From Chondrinema litorale (GTDB taxonomy: Bacteria; Bacteroidota; Bacteroidia; Cytophagales; Flammeovirgaceae): a stretch of DNA of 64,000 nt. The translations under genes were made by a program, and so were the position numbers. Below, one piece after another: positions 1 through 8,243 of this stretch. The notes under the pieces were generated by a model. It saw nothing but the letters and a program-made list of their open reading frames with translations. It did no database searches and was not told the origin of the DNA. Location of the stretch: contig NZ_CP111043.1 of the NCBI RefSeq assembly GCF_026250525.1, positions 2,097,421 through 2,161,420 on the forward strand, written 5' to 3'. Position 1 is the first letter of the stretch. Each line of letters opens with the position of its first letter.

Positions 1-1843
1 GTAATTCGATCTGCTCACCTTGCTCGATTACTTCATCAGGAATTCCTAGTCTCTTAACTTGCGTGTCGTTGTAATTATGATCTGCCATAAACTCTAACAC
101 AGCACTACCAAAGCCACCTTGTAAACAGCCATCTTCAATAGTAATTACTTTATTGAATTTGCTAAATACTTCGTGTAACATTTCTTCATCGAGAGGTTTT
201 ACAAATCTCATATCATAATGAGCAACATCAATTCCTCTTAGTTCGAGTTTTTCAGCTACCTCTAAAGCGTAATTACCCACATGGCCAACAGTAAGTAAGG
301 CTACATCTTTACCATCTTTAATCTTTCTACCAGTTCCAACTTCAATCTCTTTAAACGGTGTTTGCCAGTCTGGCATCATTCCTTGGCCTCTCGGGTATCT
401 AATAGTAAAGGCTCCTTTTCTTGGCAATTGAGCTGTATACATTAGGTTACGTAACTCTACTTCGTTCATTGGAGCTGCTATTACCATGTTTGGCACACAA
501 CGCATATATGCTAAGTCATAAGCTCCGTGGTGAGTTGCACCATCTGCACCGGCAAATCCTGCTCTATCTAAACAGAAAACCACATGTAAATTCTGTAAAC
601 AAACATCATGTATTACCTGATCGAATGCTCTTTGCATAAAGGTAGAATATATGTTACAGAAAGGCACTAAACCTTGAGTAGCTAAACCAGCAGAAACTGT
701 TACTGCATGCTGCTCTGCAATACCCACATCAAAAGCACGCTCAGGCATGGCTTTCATCATAATATTCATAGAAGAGCCAGAAGGCATTGCCGGAGTAATA
801 CCAACAATCTTTTCATTCTTTCTAGCCAACTCTACGATAGTATTGCCAAATACATCTTGATATTTTGGAGCCTGTGGTTTGTCGTAAATTTTCTTTTTTA
901 TTTCACCTGTTATCTTATCAAATTTACCTGGAGCATGCCATTTAGTTTGATCTTTTTCCGCAGGTGAGTAGCCTTTACCTTTAGTAGTGATGCAGTGCAA
1001 CAACTTAGGACCAGGAATATTTTTTAAATCTGTAAGTACACTCACCATGTGGTTGATATCATGACCATCTACTGGCCCGAAATATCTAAGGTTAAGCGCT
1101 TCAAATAAATTACTATGATTTAATAAAGTTGATTTTATTAAATGATCTATTCTTTGAACAATTTCTCTGGCACCTGGAGCTAGTTTTTCAATTTTACCAA
1201 AAAGCTTCCAAGCATCATCTTTAAATTTGTTATATATCTGAGAAGTAGTGATATCTGTAAGATAGTCTTTCAATGCACCCACATTCGGGTCAATTGCCAT
1301 ACAGTTATCATTAAGTACAATTATCAGATTAGTATCAGAAACGCCAGCATGATTCATTCCTTCGAAAGCTAAACCGGCTGTCATTGCTCCATCACCAATT
1401 ACTGCAATGTGTTGCCTGTCCATTTCGCCCTTTAACTTAGAGCCAATTGCCATACCCAAAGCTGCAGAGATCGAAGTAGAAGAGTGTCCAACACCAAAAG
1501 CATCGTATTCACTTTCAGCTCTTCTAGGGAAACCAGAAATACCTTCGTATCTACGGTTAGAATGGAACTTATCCATTCTGCCTGTAAGGATTTTATGGCC
1601 ATAAGCTTGGTGACCTACATCCCAAACTAATTGATCATAAGGAGTATTAAATACGTAGTGTAAAGCTACTGTCATTTCTACTACACCCAAACTTGCACCA
1701 AAATGCCCTCCGAAAACAGATACATTATCTATAATGTATTGTCTTAGTTCTTCACAAACTTTATAAAGTTGGGCTGCGTCAATTTTCTTAAGGTCTTCAG
1801 GACTCTTAATATTCTTTAGTAGTTCTCCCGGCTCAATCAGCAT
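1..1843 (-). CDS. dxs: 1-deoxy-D-xylulose-5-phosphate synthase, C-terminus cut by the window edge
   Basis: This enzyme makes DXP from pyruvate and glyceraldehyde 3-phosphate using thiamine diphosphate, the first step of the MEP isoprenoid pathway in the cytosol. The gene runs leftward from an ATG at 1841-1843. About 614 codons are present, so only the last few tens of residues are missing. The N-terminal part shows the Dxs pattern: GGHFGASLG, then WDVGHQAYGHKI, then the thiamine-diphosphate motif GDGAMTAG with a downstream NDN. The next MEP gene in the window is ispH at 26,022, so the pathway is scattered. A candidate -7 box lies about 47 bases upstream of the start. The family call is certain from the motifs. 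Confidence 0.95.
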   Translation of the reverse strand, partial: MLIEPGELLKNIKSPEDLKKIDAAQLYKVCEELRQYIIDNVSVFGGHFGASLGVVEMTVALHYVFNTPYDQLVWDVGHQAYGHKILTGRMDKFHSNRRYEGISGFPRRAESEYDAFGVGHSSTSISAALGMAIGSKLKGEMDRQHIAVIGDGAMTAGLAFEGMNHAGVSDTNLIIVLNDNCMAIDPNVGALKDYLTDITTSQIYNKFKDDAWKLFGKIEKLAPGAREIVQRIDHLIKSTLLNHSNLFEALNLRYFGPVDGHDINHMVSVLTDLKNIPGPKLLHCITTKGKGYSPAEKDQTKWHAPGKFDKITGEIKKKIYDKPQAPKYQDVFGNTIVELARKNEKIVGITPAMPSGSSMNIMMKAMPERAFDVGIAEQHAVTVSAGLATQGLVPFCNIYSTFMQRAFDQVIHDVCLQNLHVVFCLDRAGFAGADGATHHGAYDLAYMRCVPNMVIAAPMNEVELRNLMYTAQLPRKGAFTIRYPRGQGMMPDWQTPFKEIEVGTGRKIKDGKDVALLTVGHVGNYALEVAEKLELRGIDVAHYDMRFVKPLDEEMLHEVFSKFNKVITIEDGCLQGGFGSAVLEFMADHNYNDTQVKRLGIPDEVIEQGEQIEL

Positions 1844-1889
1844 AATTTTTTGTATTTTATCAGGGTGATGAAGTTTGCAACAAATTTCT

Positions 1890-1897
1890 CAAAAATA
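1890..1897 (-). promoter_or_regulatory. candidate -7 promoter box for dxs
   Basis: Read on the minus strand the bases are TATTTTTG, an exact match to the Bacteroidota TAnnTTTG box, 46 bases upstream of the dxs start. No TTG is found at the usual 17-23 base spacing, so only half of the promoter is supported. Confidence 0.35.
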
Positions 1898-2114
1898 AGC
1901 ACAAGCTACAATAGAATAAATTTAATTTGCATTTTGATGAACTCTAAACCAGTCGTTTCAGATAAATGTTTGCTAGTTTCAGTTATAAAAAATTTAATTT
2001 TAAAACATTTTAGCAACTTAGACCTGATAAAACTTTCCGACTGCCAAAAATATTAATTATCCATAAATATGGTTAATTTATTACTTATAGATATATTAAG
2101 TTAAACAAACCAGC

Positions 2115-2660
2115 ATGCAAATTTTTACATTGTTAAGTAAATTTTTCTGTATTAGTGCATTACTTGTTGTTTCGTACTGCGCTCATGGTCAAAAAAACAG
2201 ACCAAGTCCCGCAAAAATAACCGAAGGAAATTTAGATGGTGCACAAGTTACAATAAATTATAGTTCTCCGGCAGTAAAAGGTCGAACTATTTGGGGAGAA
2301 CTTGTTCCCTATAATGCAATTTGGAGAGCAGGAGCCAACGAAGCTACCACCGTTAGCACCAATCAACCTCTTAAAATTTTCGATAAAACTTTACCAGCAG
2401 GTACTTATAGTTTTTTTGTAAAACCGTTAGACGAACAAAAATGGATTGTTATTTTTAACAAAGATGTAGAACAGTGGGGAGCTTATAAATATGATGAAAA
2501 TAACGATATAATAAGGGGAGAGGTAAATGTTGAAGAACTAGCTGATAGCGCTGAACTTCTCAGTTATCAGCTAGACAGTATCAATAATAATATTTCTTTA
2601 ATCTGGGAAAAGAAAAGCATTTATATACCGGTTACTAATATTGGAAAAGACAAACAGTAA
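2115..2660 (+). CDS. DUF2911 domain secreted protein
   Basis: This 181-residue protein starts with a signal peptide (hydrophobic stretch at about residues 8-23, ending near CAHGQ). A DUF2911 domain follows, recognisable by YSSPAVKGRTIWG, then VPYNAIWRAGANEAT, then LPAGTYSFF and WGAYKYDE. DUF2911 proteins are common in Bacteroidota and have no proven function; they are probably periplasmic or exported. The gene is divergent from dxs and convergent with the 494-residue gene that follows. Its stop codon lies inside a perfect 34-base palindrome that acts as the terminator. Confidence 0.85.
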   Translation: MQIFTLLSKFFCISALLVVSYCAHGQKNRPSPAKITEGNLDGAQVTINYSSPAVKGRTIWGELVPYNAIWRAGANEATTVSTNQPLKIFDKTLPAGTYSFFVKPLDEQKWIVIFNKDVEQWGAYKYDENNDIIRGEVNVEELADSAELLSYQLDSINNNISLIWEKKSIYIPVTNIGKDKQ

Positions 2661-2678
2661 TATTACTGTTTGTCTTTT
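2645..2678. terminator. bidirectional hairpin terminator overlapping a stop codon
   Basis: Positions 2645-2661 and 2662-2678 form a perfect 17+17 base palindrome with A-rich and T-rich outer ends, so it can terminate in both directions. It includes the TAA stop (2658-2660) of the DUF2911 gene and ends 7 bases before the stop of the convergent gene. Confidence 0.85.
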
Positions 2679-2684
2679 CTTGTT

Positions 2685-4169
2685 TTAATTTTCTCCTTTT
2701 GTTAGTAAAGGTCTTGGGTTTGCTTCAATCTTTTCTATAAAGAAATATTTACTACTATTTATTAAATCCTTTTTGTCACAAACTTCTCTCACGCCATAAT
2801 ACAGCATATTGCCATCTCCTGTTAGCTCTACTTTTTCTTCAAAAAATACATTTGATAATTTCACATCAAGAAACCCATCGTTTAGGTATACCTCTTTAAT
2901 ATTAGAAGAATAGCTACCTGCATCAGAGTTTTTATACCTATATATATATTGCCTCTTTTGAATAAAGAATACATTTTTCTGGTAATACTCTGCATCTGTT
3001 AGCATAAAAGGAGTAAAGTTTGAAAGATTCTCATTTGGGTAAGTAATAGCATTATCCCAAACCATTCTTCCAGCTTCATCAAAACCTAAAGCAACAGTGT
3101 TTAAATAAGTATATTTATAGCTCTTATCTAAAGTCTTAGCTTTCTCGAAACTACTTGCCAAAAGCATAAACCTTTTATCGTATTGCTCAAATTTTTGAAG
3201 TTCAACATCAATCTTGGTTTTAATGGTTTGCATTTTTGCCGAAGCCTTACTCAACCTCTTCCTTTGTTTCATTTCGTCTTTTTCGGGCAAATACTTATAA
3301 AAACTTTTTAATCTGCTTAAATCGTAAAACCGGCTACTTTCAATATCTCTTTCTTTTAGTTTCATTGAAAAGAAACCGGCTACATTTTCATCTGGGCGAT
3401 ATGTTAAAGAATACTCACCAACAATAAGATAAGATGACTGGTCAATTACACCAAGCCTAAAATCTGAGATATTATAACCCAATGGTATCGAAACCTTTGT
3501 GTTAAAAAGTATTCTACCATGCGAGTCGTAATTGTTTAAATAGATGTTTTGTATTGAAGTTTCATTTCCCGATTGTAATACAAAACTTGCAACATTCTTA
3601 TTTTTATTAAGCTCAATACTTTTAATTGTTGTACTTTCTCTAATATGGTGAAATAAAATATCGGTAGTCTCATTTTCCATATCGAATTTATAGCCTGTTG
3701 TTTTTCCTTCCATAATTCCACCAAAAAACACAGTAAACTCCGACACAGCCAGATGAGTAATATCTAACTTCTCGGGAAAATCAACATTTAACTCATTAAA
3801 CTCTGAGCTATCATTATAATCAATATTAATTAATGTGTACTTACTTTCATCATTCAACAAGATTATAATATTAGTACTATTGTTAGTAACATTTGCAATT
3901 TGAGTATTAGGTGAAACAGGATAAAAATTCTGCGATTTTATTTCCAATTCATCATCAATCAAATAAACTCTTAGTACAGGATTCTTTCCTAAATCGTGAT
4001 ATTCTTTTAAAACCAGAGCATAATTTCCATCATCGAACTTAATAAACTGGTAAAATTCCATGTTCTCTTGAAGTGGAATTTCTTTTAGGGTAGTGAGGTT
4101 TGGCTGTGCATGGGCACACAAGAAACTAAATAAAAATGACACGTAGAATATTTGTAAGCACTTCATCAT
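2685..4169 (-). CDS. hypothetical secreted protein, 494 residues
   Basis: I do not recognise a family. The first 22 residues form a signal peptide ending in CAHAQ; the second Met is an equally good start. The rest reads as alternating short beta strands, with recurring segments such as FVLQSGNET and YLIVGEYS, which would suit a beta-propeller or another all-beta extracellular protein. A Lys-rich helical stretch lies around residues 295-325. It shares a terminator with the convergent DUF2911 gene and has no close partner upstream. The function is unknown. Confidence 0.75.
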   Translation of the reverse strand: MMKCLQIFYVSFLFSFLCAHAQPNLTTLKEIPLQENMEFYQFIKFDDGNYALVLKEYHDLGKNPVLRVYLIDDELEIKSQNFYPVSPNTQIANVTNNSTNIIILLNDESKYTLINIDYNDSSEFNELNVDFPEKLDITHLAVSEFTVFFGGIMEGKTTGYKFDMENETTDILFHHIRESTTIKSIELNKNKNVASFVLQSGNETSIQNIYLNNYDSHGRILFNTKVSIPLGYNISDFRLGVIDQSSYLIVGEYSLTYRPDENVAGFFSMKLKERDIESSRFYDLSRLKSFYKYLPEKDEMKQRKRLSKASAKMQTIKTKIDVELQKFEQYDKRFMLLASSFEKAKTLDKSYKYTYLNTVALGFDEAGRMVWDNAITYPNENLSNFTPFMLTDAEYYQKNVFFIQKRQYIYRYKNSDAGSYSSNIKEVYLNDGFLDVKLSNVFFEEKVELTGDGNMLYYGVREVCDKKDLINSSKYFFIEKIEANPRPLLTKGEN

Positions 4170-4572
4170 AAAAACTTTAAGCTAAAAAAAGATAGTTGGA
4201 AGTTTAGTTAATTCCACTAATTTGAATTAGCAGAGAGTTAGGCTGGATCAAAAAAATTTATGATTGTTGTACTTGCAGTTTTCTTCAGCAGTTCTTGCTT
4301 ACTTTTCAAGTTAATTTAATGCTGTGGTTATTTAGAAATTTAGTACTTTTTAAAGGTAATTGACTTTTGTTTTTTATAAACGGTAAAATAGTTTAGTAAA
4401 ACCTGTGACAATTAAGTCCTACAAATACTACATAACCTGATTAATAAGATACTCACCATAAAAAATTGAATAATTTGGGGAATTGTAAAATATAAAGAGA
4501 TGCCCAATTTATTTATAAATAAAAAAAACCGATACTCTAAGAGCATCGGTTTAAAAGTAGATAATTTTCTTC
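4170..4572. other. intergenic stretch, no gene seen
   Basis: This is 403 bases of AT-rich DNA between two leftward genes. It holds the terminator hairpin at 4526-4552 and must hold the promoter of the 494-residue gene, but no exact TAnnTTTG box is visible on the minus strand within 90 bases of its start. No open frame worth calling was seen on either strand. Confidence 0.6.
4526..4552 (-). terminator. rho-independent terminator of the DUF3592-like gene
   Basis: The arms AAACCGAT (4526-4533) and ATCGGTTT (4545-4552) are perfect, with further pairing inside. On the minus strand the stem is followed by a run of U. It lies 20 bases after the end of the leftward gene at 4573. Confidence 0.85.
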
Positions 4573-5010
4573 TCAGACTTGAAATCTGAATTTCTTACTG
4601 AAAAGTGTAAATACAGCTACCAGAAAGCATATTGCACAAAATAGTGCACTTCCGAAAACTGATTTGTTAAAGTTAAATGTGTTACTATTTAGATCGGATT
4701 CAATGGCTGCCTCATCGAGGTTTTCAGGATTGTACTTGACCATAACAACATCTCCTACATTATAAGAGCTATTGCTGTTGCCAGTAACATTTCCAGTGTG
4801 ATTACTTACTGTAACAAACTCAGCATATGGGCATATACCGTCGTCTGTCATTTTCATTTCTTTTACTACTGCTTCTGCAGATATTCCACTGGCTTTAAGT
4901 GTTTCTATTTTTTGATGGTCATTATAATTGATCTTAAAAAATATAAAACCACCATAAATGTAAATGAGGGCGATTGCTACCCTTATTCCCAGGTTAATTA
5001 TCTTTTTCAA
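4573..5010 (-). CDS. DUF3592-like two-pass membrane protein
   Basis: The 145-residue protein has a transmembrane helix at about residues 8-26 and another at about 114-136. Between them is a small beta domain with SAEAVVKEM, YAEFVTV and VGDVVMVKYNPENLDEAAI. This layout (helix, beta domain with the G-x-x-V-x-V-x-Y-x-P signature, helix) is that of DUF3592 proteins, which have no proven function. It appears to be a single-gene unit with its own terminator. A 12-base perfect palindrome (TTATTGCAATAA, 5074-5085) lies 64 bases upstream of its start. Confidence 0.7.
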   Translation of the reverse strand: MKKIINLGIRVAIALIYIYGGFIFFKINYNDHQKIETLKASGISAEAVVKEMKMTDDGICPYAEFVTVSNHTGNVTGNSNSSYNVGDVVMVKYNPENLDEAAIESDLNSNTFNFNKSVFGSALFCAICFLVAVFTLFSKKFRFQV

Positions 5011-5429
5011 AGCTGTTAAGTTTAGTTTATTAGTAGTGCATGTTTATAAGCTCCATGCTGTTTGTTGATATGATTATTGCAATAACCAGTGCATAACTTG
5101 CAAATAGTAGTGTGTTAATAAAAGCAAAAATTACATCGGTAATAAAATATTATCTCATATACAAAACCTCACTTATTGGGGAGAAATGGACTTTAAATTC
5201 ACCGTCTGCGATTATTAGTGCATATAACATGTGCTCTAATACTAGCTAAAAAATCATTTTTTGAAATAATAATTACTTAAAGGCAATTTGAGGGTAAATT
5301 ATTTAGCAAAAAGAAAACTTGAACTATGCCAAAGATGTTAGCTGAAAGGAATATTGATAAATAACAAAATAGATAAAATAAGTATAGAACTATTCTTAGT
5401 TTTGTGAAAATTAACTAAAATCTTCTCCT
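5011..5429. other. intergenic stretch between divergent genes
   Basis: This is 419 bases separating the leftward DUF3592-like gene from the rightward ABC exporter. It contains a 12-base palindrome at 5074-5085 and a TAnnTTTG box at 5397-5404. No convincing reading frame or RNA gene is seen. Confidence 0.6.
5397..5404 (+). promoter_or_regulatory. candidate -7 box for the ABC exporter
   Basis: TAGTTTTG is an exact TAnnTTTG match 25 bases before the TTG start at 5430, giving a very short leader. No TTG is present at the expected -33 distance, so support is partial. Confidence 0.4.
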
Positions 5430-7220
5430 TTGAAAGAACTCGCCTATCTCAATAAATATTTAATAAAATACAAATACCGGTTTGTTTTAGGTATCATATT
5501 TATCACTTCATCAAATGCTTTCGCCATTTTTCCAGCACAAATGGTAAGACATGCATTTAATTTGGTAAGTGATACTATAAAGGTCTATCCCATTTTAAAT
5601 GGTACAGAAATTCAAAGTGAATTTTACAGCGAATTCATGTACATCATATTTTTCTATGGTGGACTAATAGTAGCAATGGCATTTATAAGAGGCTTCTTTT
5701 TGTTTCTTACAAGACAAACCACCATTGTAATGTCTAGAATGATAGAATATGATCTCAAAAATGAGATATACGAACATTACCAATCATTACCAGTAAGCTT
5801 TTATCGAAGAAATAATACAGGAGACTTAATGGCTCGTATTTCTGAGGATGTGAGTAGAGTAAGAATGTATTTAGGTCCTGGGTTAATGTATGGTGTAAAC
5901 CTAATAATTACATTTGTTTTAGTAATTAGCTATATGCTTAGTGTAAATGCAAAGCTTACATTTTATTCATTACTACCATTACCAGTTCTTTCATTAAGTA
6001 TTTATTATGTAAATAACCTCATTAATAAGAGGTCTGAAGAAATTCAAAGAAGCCTTTCTGATATGTCTACATTTGTGCAAGAAGCTTTTTCTGGTATAAG
6101 AGTAATAAAAGCTTTTGCTCGTGAAAAAAATTCGAGCGAAAAGTTTGTTAAAGAAAGCCTTTCGTACAGAGACAAATCTTTAAAGTTAACCAGAGTAAAT
6201 GCTTTATTCTTCCCTTTAATGCTCGCACTTATAGGACTAAGTATAATACTTACTGTTTATATAGGTGGTATGGAAGTAATTAATGGTTCAATTACACCAG
6301 GGAACATTGCAGAGTTTATTATTTATGTAAACCTATTAACTTGGCCAGTTACCTCTTTGGGTTGGGTAACAAGTATTATACAAAGAGCTGCTGCTTCACA
6401 ACAAAGAATAAATCAGTTCTTAAAAATTAAAAATGAGATTAAGTCTGAAAAGAACCTTGAAGCTCCAATTAAAGGAAATATTAGTTTTGATAATGTTTCT
6501 TTTACTTATGAAGATTCAGGAATACAGGCATTAAAAAATATTAATTTTAGTATTACAGAAGGTAAATCACTAGCAATTCTGGGCACCACAGGTTCAGGAA
6601 AAAGTACTATTGCCAACTTACTGTGCCGTTTGTTCGATGTAGAAAATGGTAAAATTCTAATTGATGGAAATAACATTAAAGATTATAACATCACTAATCT
6701 GAGAAGTCACATTGGTTATGTACCTCAAGATGTTTTCTTGTTTTCAGATACTATTAGAGAAAATATTTCTTTCGGCTCAGATAACAAGTCTGAAGAGGAC
6801 ATAATTGCTGCTTCCAAAGCTGCCGACTTATATAGTAATATACAGGATTTCCCAGAAGGATTTAAAACAATGGTAGGAGAGAGAGGTATCACTCTTTCTG
6901 GTGGACAAAAGCAACGAGTTTCAATTGCTAGAGCTATTATAAGAAAACCTGATATCCTGATTCTTGATGATTGCCTTTCTGCTGTTGATACAAAAACTGA
7001 AAATGCTATTTTAAACAGCATGAAAGAAATCATGAAAGACAGAACCAGTATTATTATTTCACATAGGGTTTCCTCTGCCAAATTAGCAGATGAAATTATT
7101 CTTTTAGATGAAGGTGAAATTAAAGAATCTGGCAATCATGAAGCTTTAATTACTAAAAATGGCATTTACAAAGAGCTATATGAAAAACAGCTTAAGAGCG
7201 AAGAAGAAATAGAACTTTAA
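5430..7220 (+). CDS. ABC exporter half-transporter (permease fused to ATPase), MdlA/LmrC-like
   Basis: This 596-residue protein has an N-terminal six-helix exporter domain (about residues 1-330) and a C-terminal nucleotide-binding domain. The ATPase shows Walker A (LGTTGSGKST), Q-loop (GYVPQDVFLF), signature (LSGGQKQR), Walker B (ILILDDCLSAVD) and H-loop (ISHR). The residue after the Walker B aspartate is Asp rather than the catalytic Glu. In this superfamily that marks the degenerate-site subunit of heterodimeric exporters such as MdlA or LmrC, yet no partner half-transporter is adjacent. The start is TTG, giving MKELAYLNKY. The substrate is unknown, perhaps lipid or drug. The gene converges on the next one with a gap of only 3 bases. 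Confidence 0.92.
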   Translation: MKELAYLNKYLIKYKYRFVLGIIFITSSNAFAIFPAQMVRHAFNLVSDTIKVYPILNGTEIQSEFYSEFMYIIFFYGGLIVAMAFIRGFFLFLTRQTTIVMSRMIEYDLKNEIYEHYQSLPVSFYRRNNTGDLMARISEDVSRVRMYLGPGLMYGVNLIITFVLVISYMLSVNAKLTFYSLLPLPVLSLSIYYVNNLINKRSEEIQRSLSDMSTFVQEAFSGIRVIKAFAREKNSSEKFVKESLSYRDKSLKLTRVNALFFPLMLALIGLSIILTVYIGGMEVINGSITPGNIAEFIIYVNLLTWPVTSLGWVTSIIQRAAASQQRINQFLKIKNEIKSEKNLEAPIKGNISFDNVSFTYEDSGIQALKNINFSITEGKSLAILGTTGSGKSTIANLLCRLFDVENGKILIDGNNIKDYNITNLRSHIGYVPQDVFLFSDTIRENISFGSDNKSEEDIIAASKAADLYSNIQDFPEGFKTMVGERGITLSGGQKQRVSIARAIIRKPDILILDDCLSAVDTKTENAILNSMKEIMKDRTSIIISHRVSSAKLADEIILLDEGEIKESGNHEALITKNGIYKELYEKQLKSEEEIEL

Positions 7221-7223
7221 AAA

Positions 7224-8231
7224 TTACTCCCAGAAATATTTCACTTGGGTCTTATCAAAATTTAAGTGAAATATTTCTCCTTTTTTAGGAAAATCTTCCC
7301 CGTTATAATGCACGTAGACAGTATCTCCACCTCCAATATCTAATAATACATAACTGTAGTTTCCAAAGAAAAACACTTCTTTAACCTCGCCTTGTACTAA
7401 TGATGGATAAGCACCATGCAAATAAATATGCTCTGGTCTTATTCCAAAAAAGCTACAAGCTTCATTACTGTCTCCGGTAAATATCTTATTAAATTTCTCA
7501 TAAGGGAAGATATTCATTTCACCAAAAAACTGGGCTACATAACTATTTAGTGGATGATGGTAAATAATATTCGGGTAACCTTGTTGAATTATATTTCCCG
7601 ATTTTAAAACTATTAGTTTGTCTGCAACTGCCAATGCTTCGTTGGCTTCATGTGTAACAAAAACAATGGAAACTTCTGTCTCAGAAGCTATATTTCTTAT
7701 TAGCTTGAGATAGTTATTTCTTCTAATCTTATCTAGATTACTAAAAGGCTCATCTAACAAAAGTACTGCTGGCTCACTTACTAAAGCTCTTGCCAAAGCT
7801 ACTCTTTGTTGCTGACCACCAGATATCTCAGAGGGGAAACGATCTTGAAGATGGGTAAGATCACAGAGTTCCATTACTTCTGCAACTCTTCTTTTTTTGT
7901 AAGCTTGATTACTATATAAAACTGGATGCCTTATGTTTTCATAAACAGTGAAGTTGGGAGCCAAATCGAAATTCTGATAAACCATTTGAACTTCCTTATA
8001 ACCGGGAATTAATCTCTCAGAAGGTTTTTCTAATACAATTCCATTAAGAGATACTGTACCTGAATCTGCTTCGAGTACTCCTGCCAAGATTTTAAGAATA
8101 GTAGATTTACCAGCACCGCTTTCACCTATTAAACCTAAAACCTCTTTGCTATTCAGTTTAAATGAAAAATTATTTAACGCTTTACTCTCGCTCTTTGAAT
8201 ATGTCTTATTAAGACGTGTTACTTCTAGCAT
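7224..8231 (-). CDS. ABC transporter ATP-binding protein, PotA/FbpC type
   Basis: This 335-residue cytoplasmic ATPase has Walker A (GESGAGKST, about residue 37), Q-loop (MVYQNFDLAPNFTVYENI), signature (SGGQQQR), Walker B (LLLDEPFSNLD) and H-loop (VTHE). A C-terminal extension of about 100 residues contains FFGIRPEHIYLHG, typical of the TOBE-like regulatory domain of polyamine, iron and sugar importers. No permease or binding-protein gene is adjacent. Instead its start lies 12 bases after the end of the giant PAS-domain gene, so the two are probably co-transcribed. It may serve a permease encoded elsewhere or have a role tied to the sensor. Confidence 0.88.
   Translation of the reverse strand: MLEVTRLNKTYSKSESKALNNFSFKLNSKEVLGLIGESGAGKSTILKILAGVLEADSGTVSLNGIVLEKPSERLIPGYKEVQMVYQNFDLAPNFTVYENIRHPVLYSNQAYKKRRVAEVMELCDLTHLQDRFPSEISGGQQQRVALARALVSEPAVLLLDEPFSNLDKIRRNNYLKLIRNIASETEVSIVFVTHEANEALAVADKLIVLKSGNIIQQGYPNIIYHHPLNSYVAQFFGEMNIFPYEKFNKIFTGDSNEACSFFGIRPEHIYLHGAYPSLVQGEVKEVFFFGNYSYVLLDIGGGDTVYVHYNGEDFPKKGEIFHLNFDKTQVKYFWE
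7232..7286 (+). terminator. terminator of the ABC exporter, inside the convergent gene
   Basis: Perfect 15-base arms (7232-7246 and 7264-7278) enclose a 17-base loop and are followed by CC and six T. The hairpin starts 12 bases after the exporter stop and lies wholly within the last codons of the leftward ABC ATPase gene, so one sequence serves as protein code and as terminator. Confidence 0.75.
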
Positions 8232-8243
8232 ATAATTTCAATC

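Noticed and set aside
5074..5085. 12-base palindrome TTATTGCAATAA
   Set aside because: It is short and AT-rich, with no second copy and no partner element, so chance is likely.
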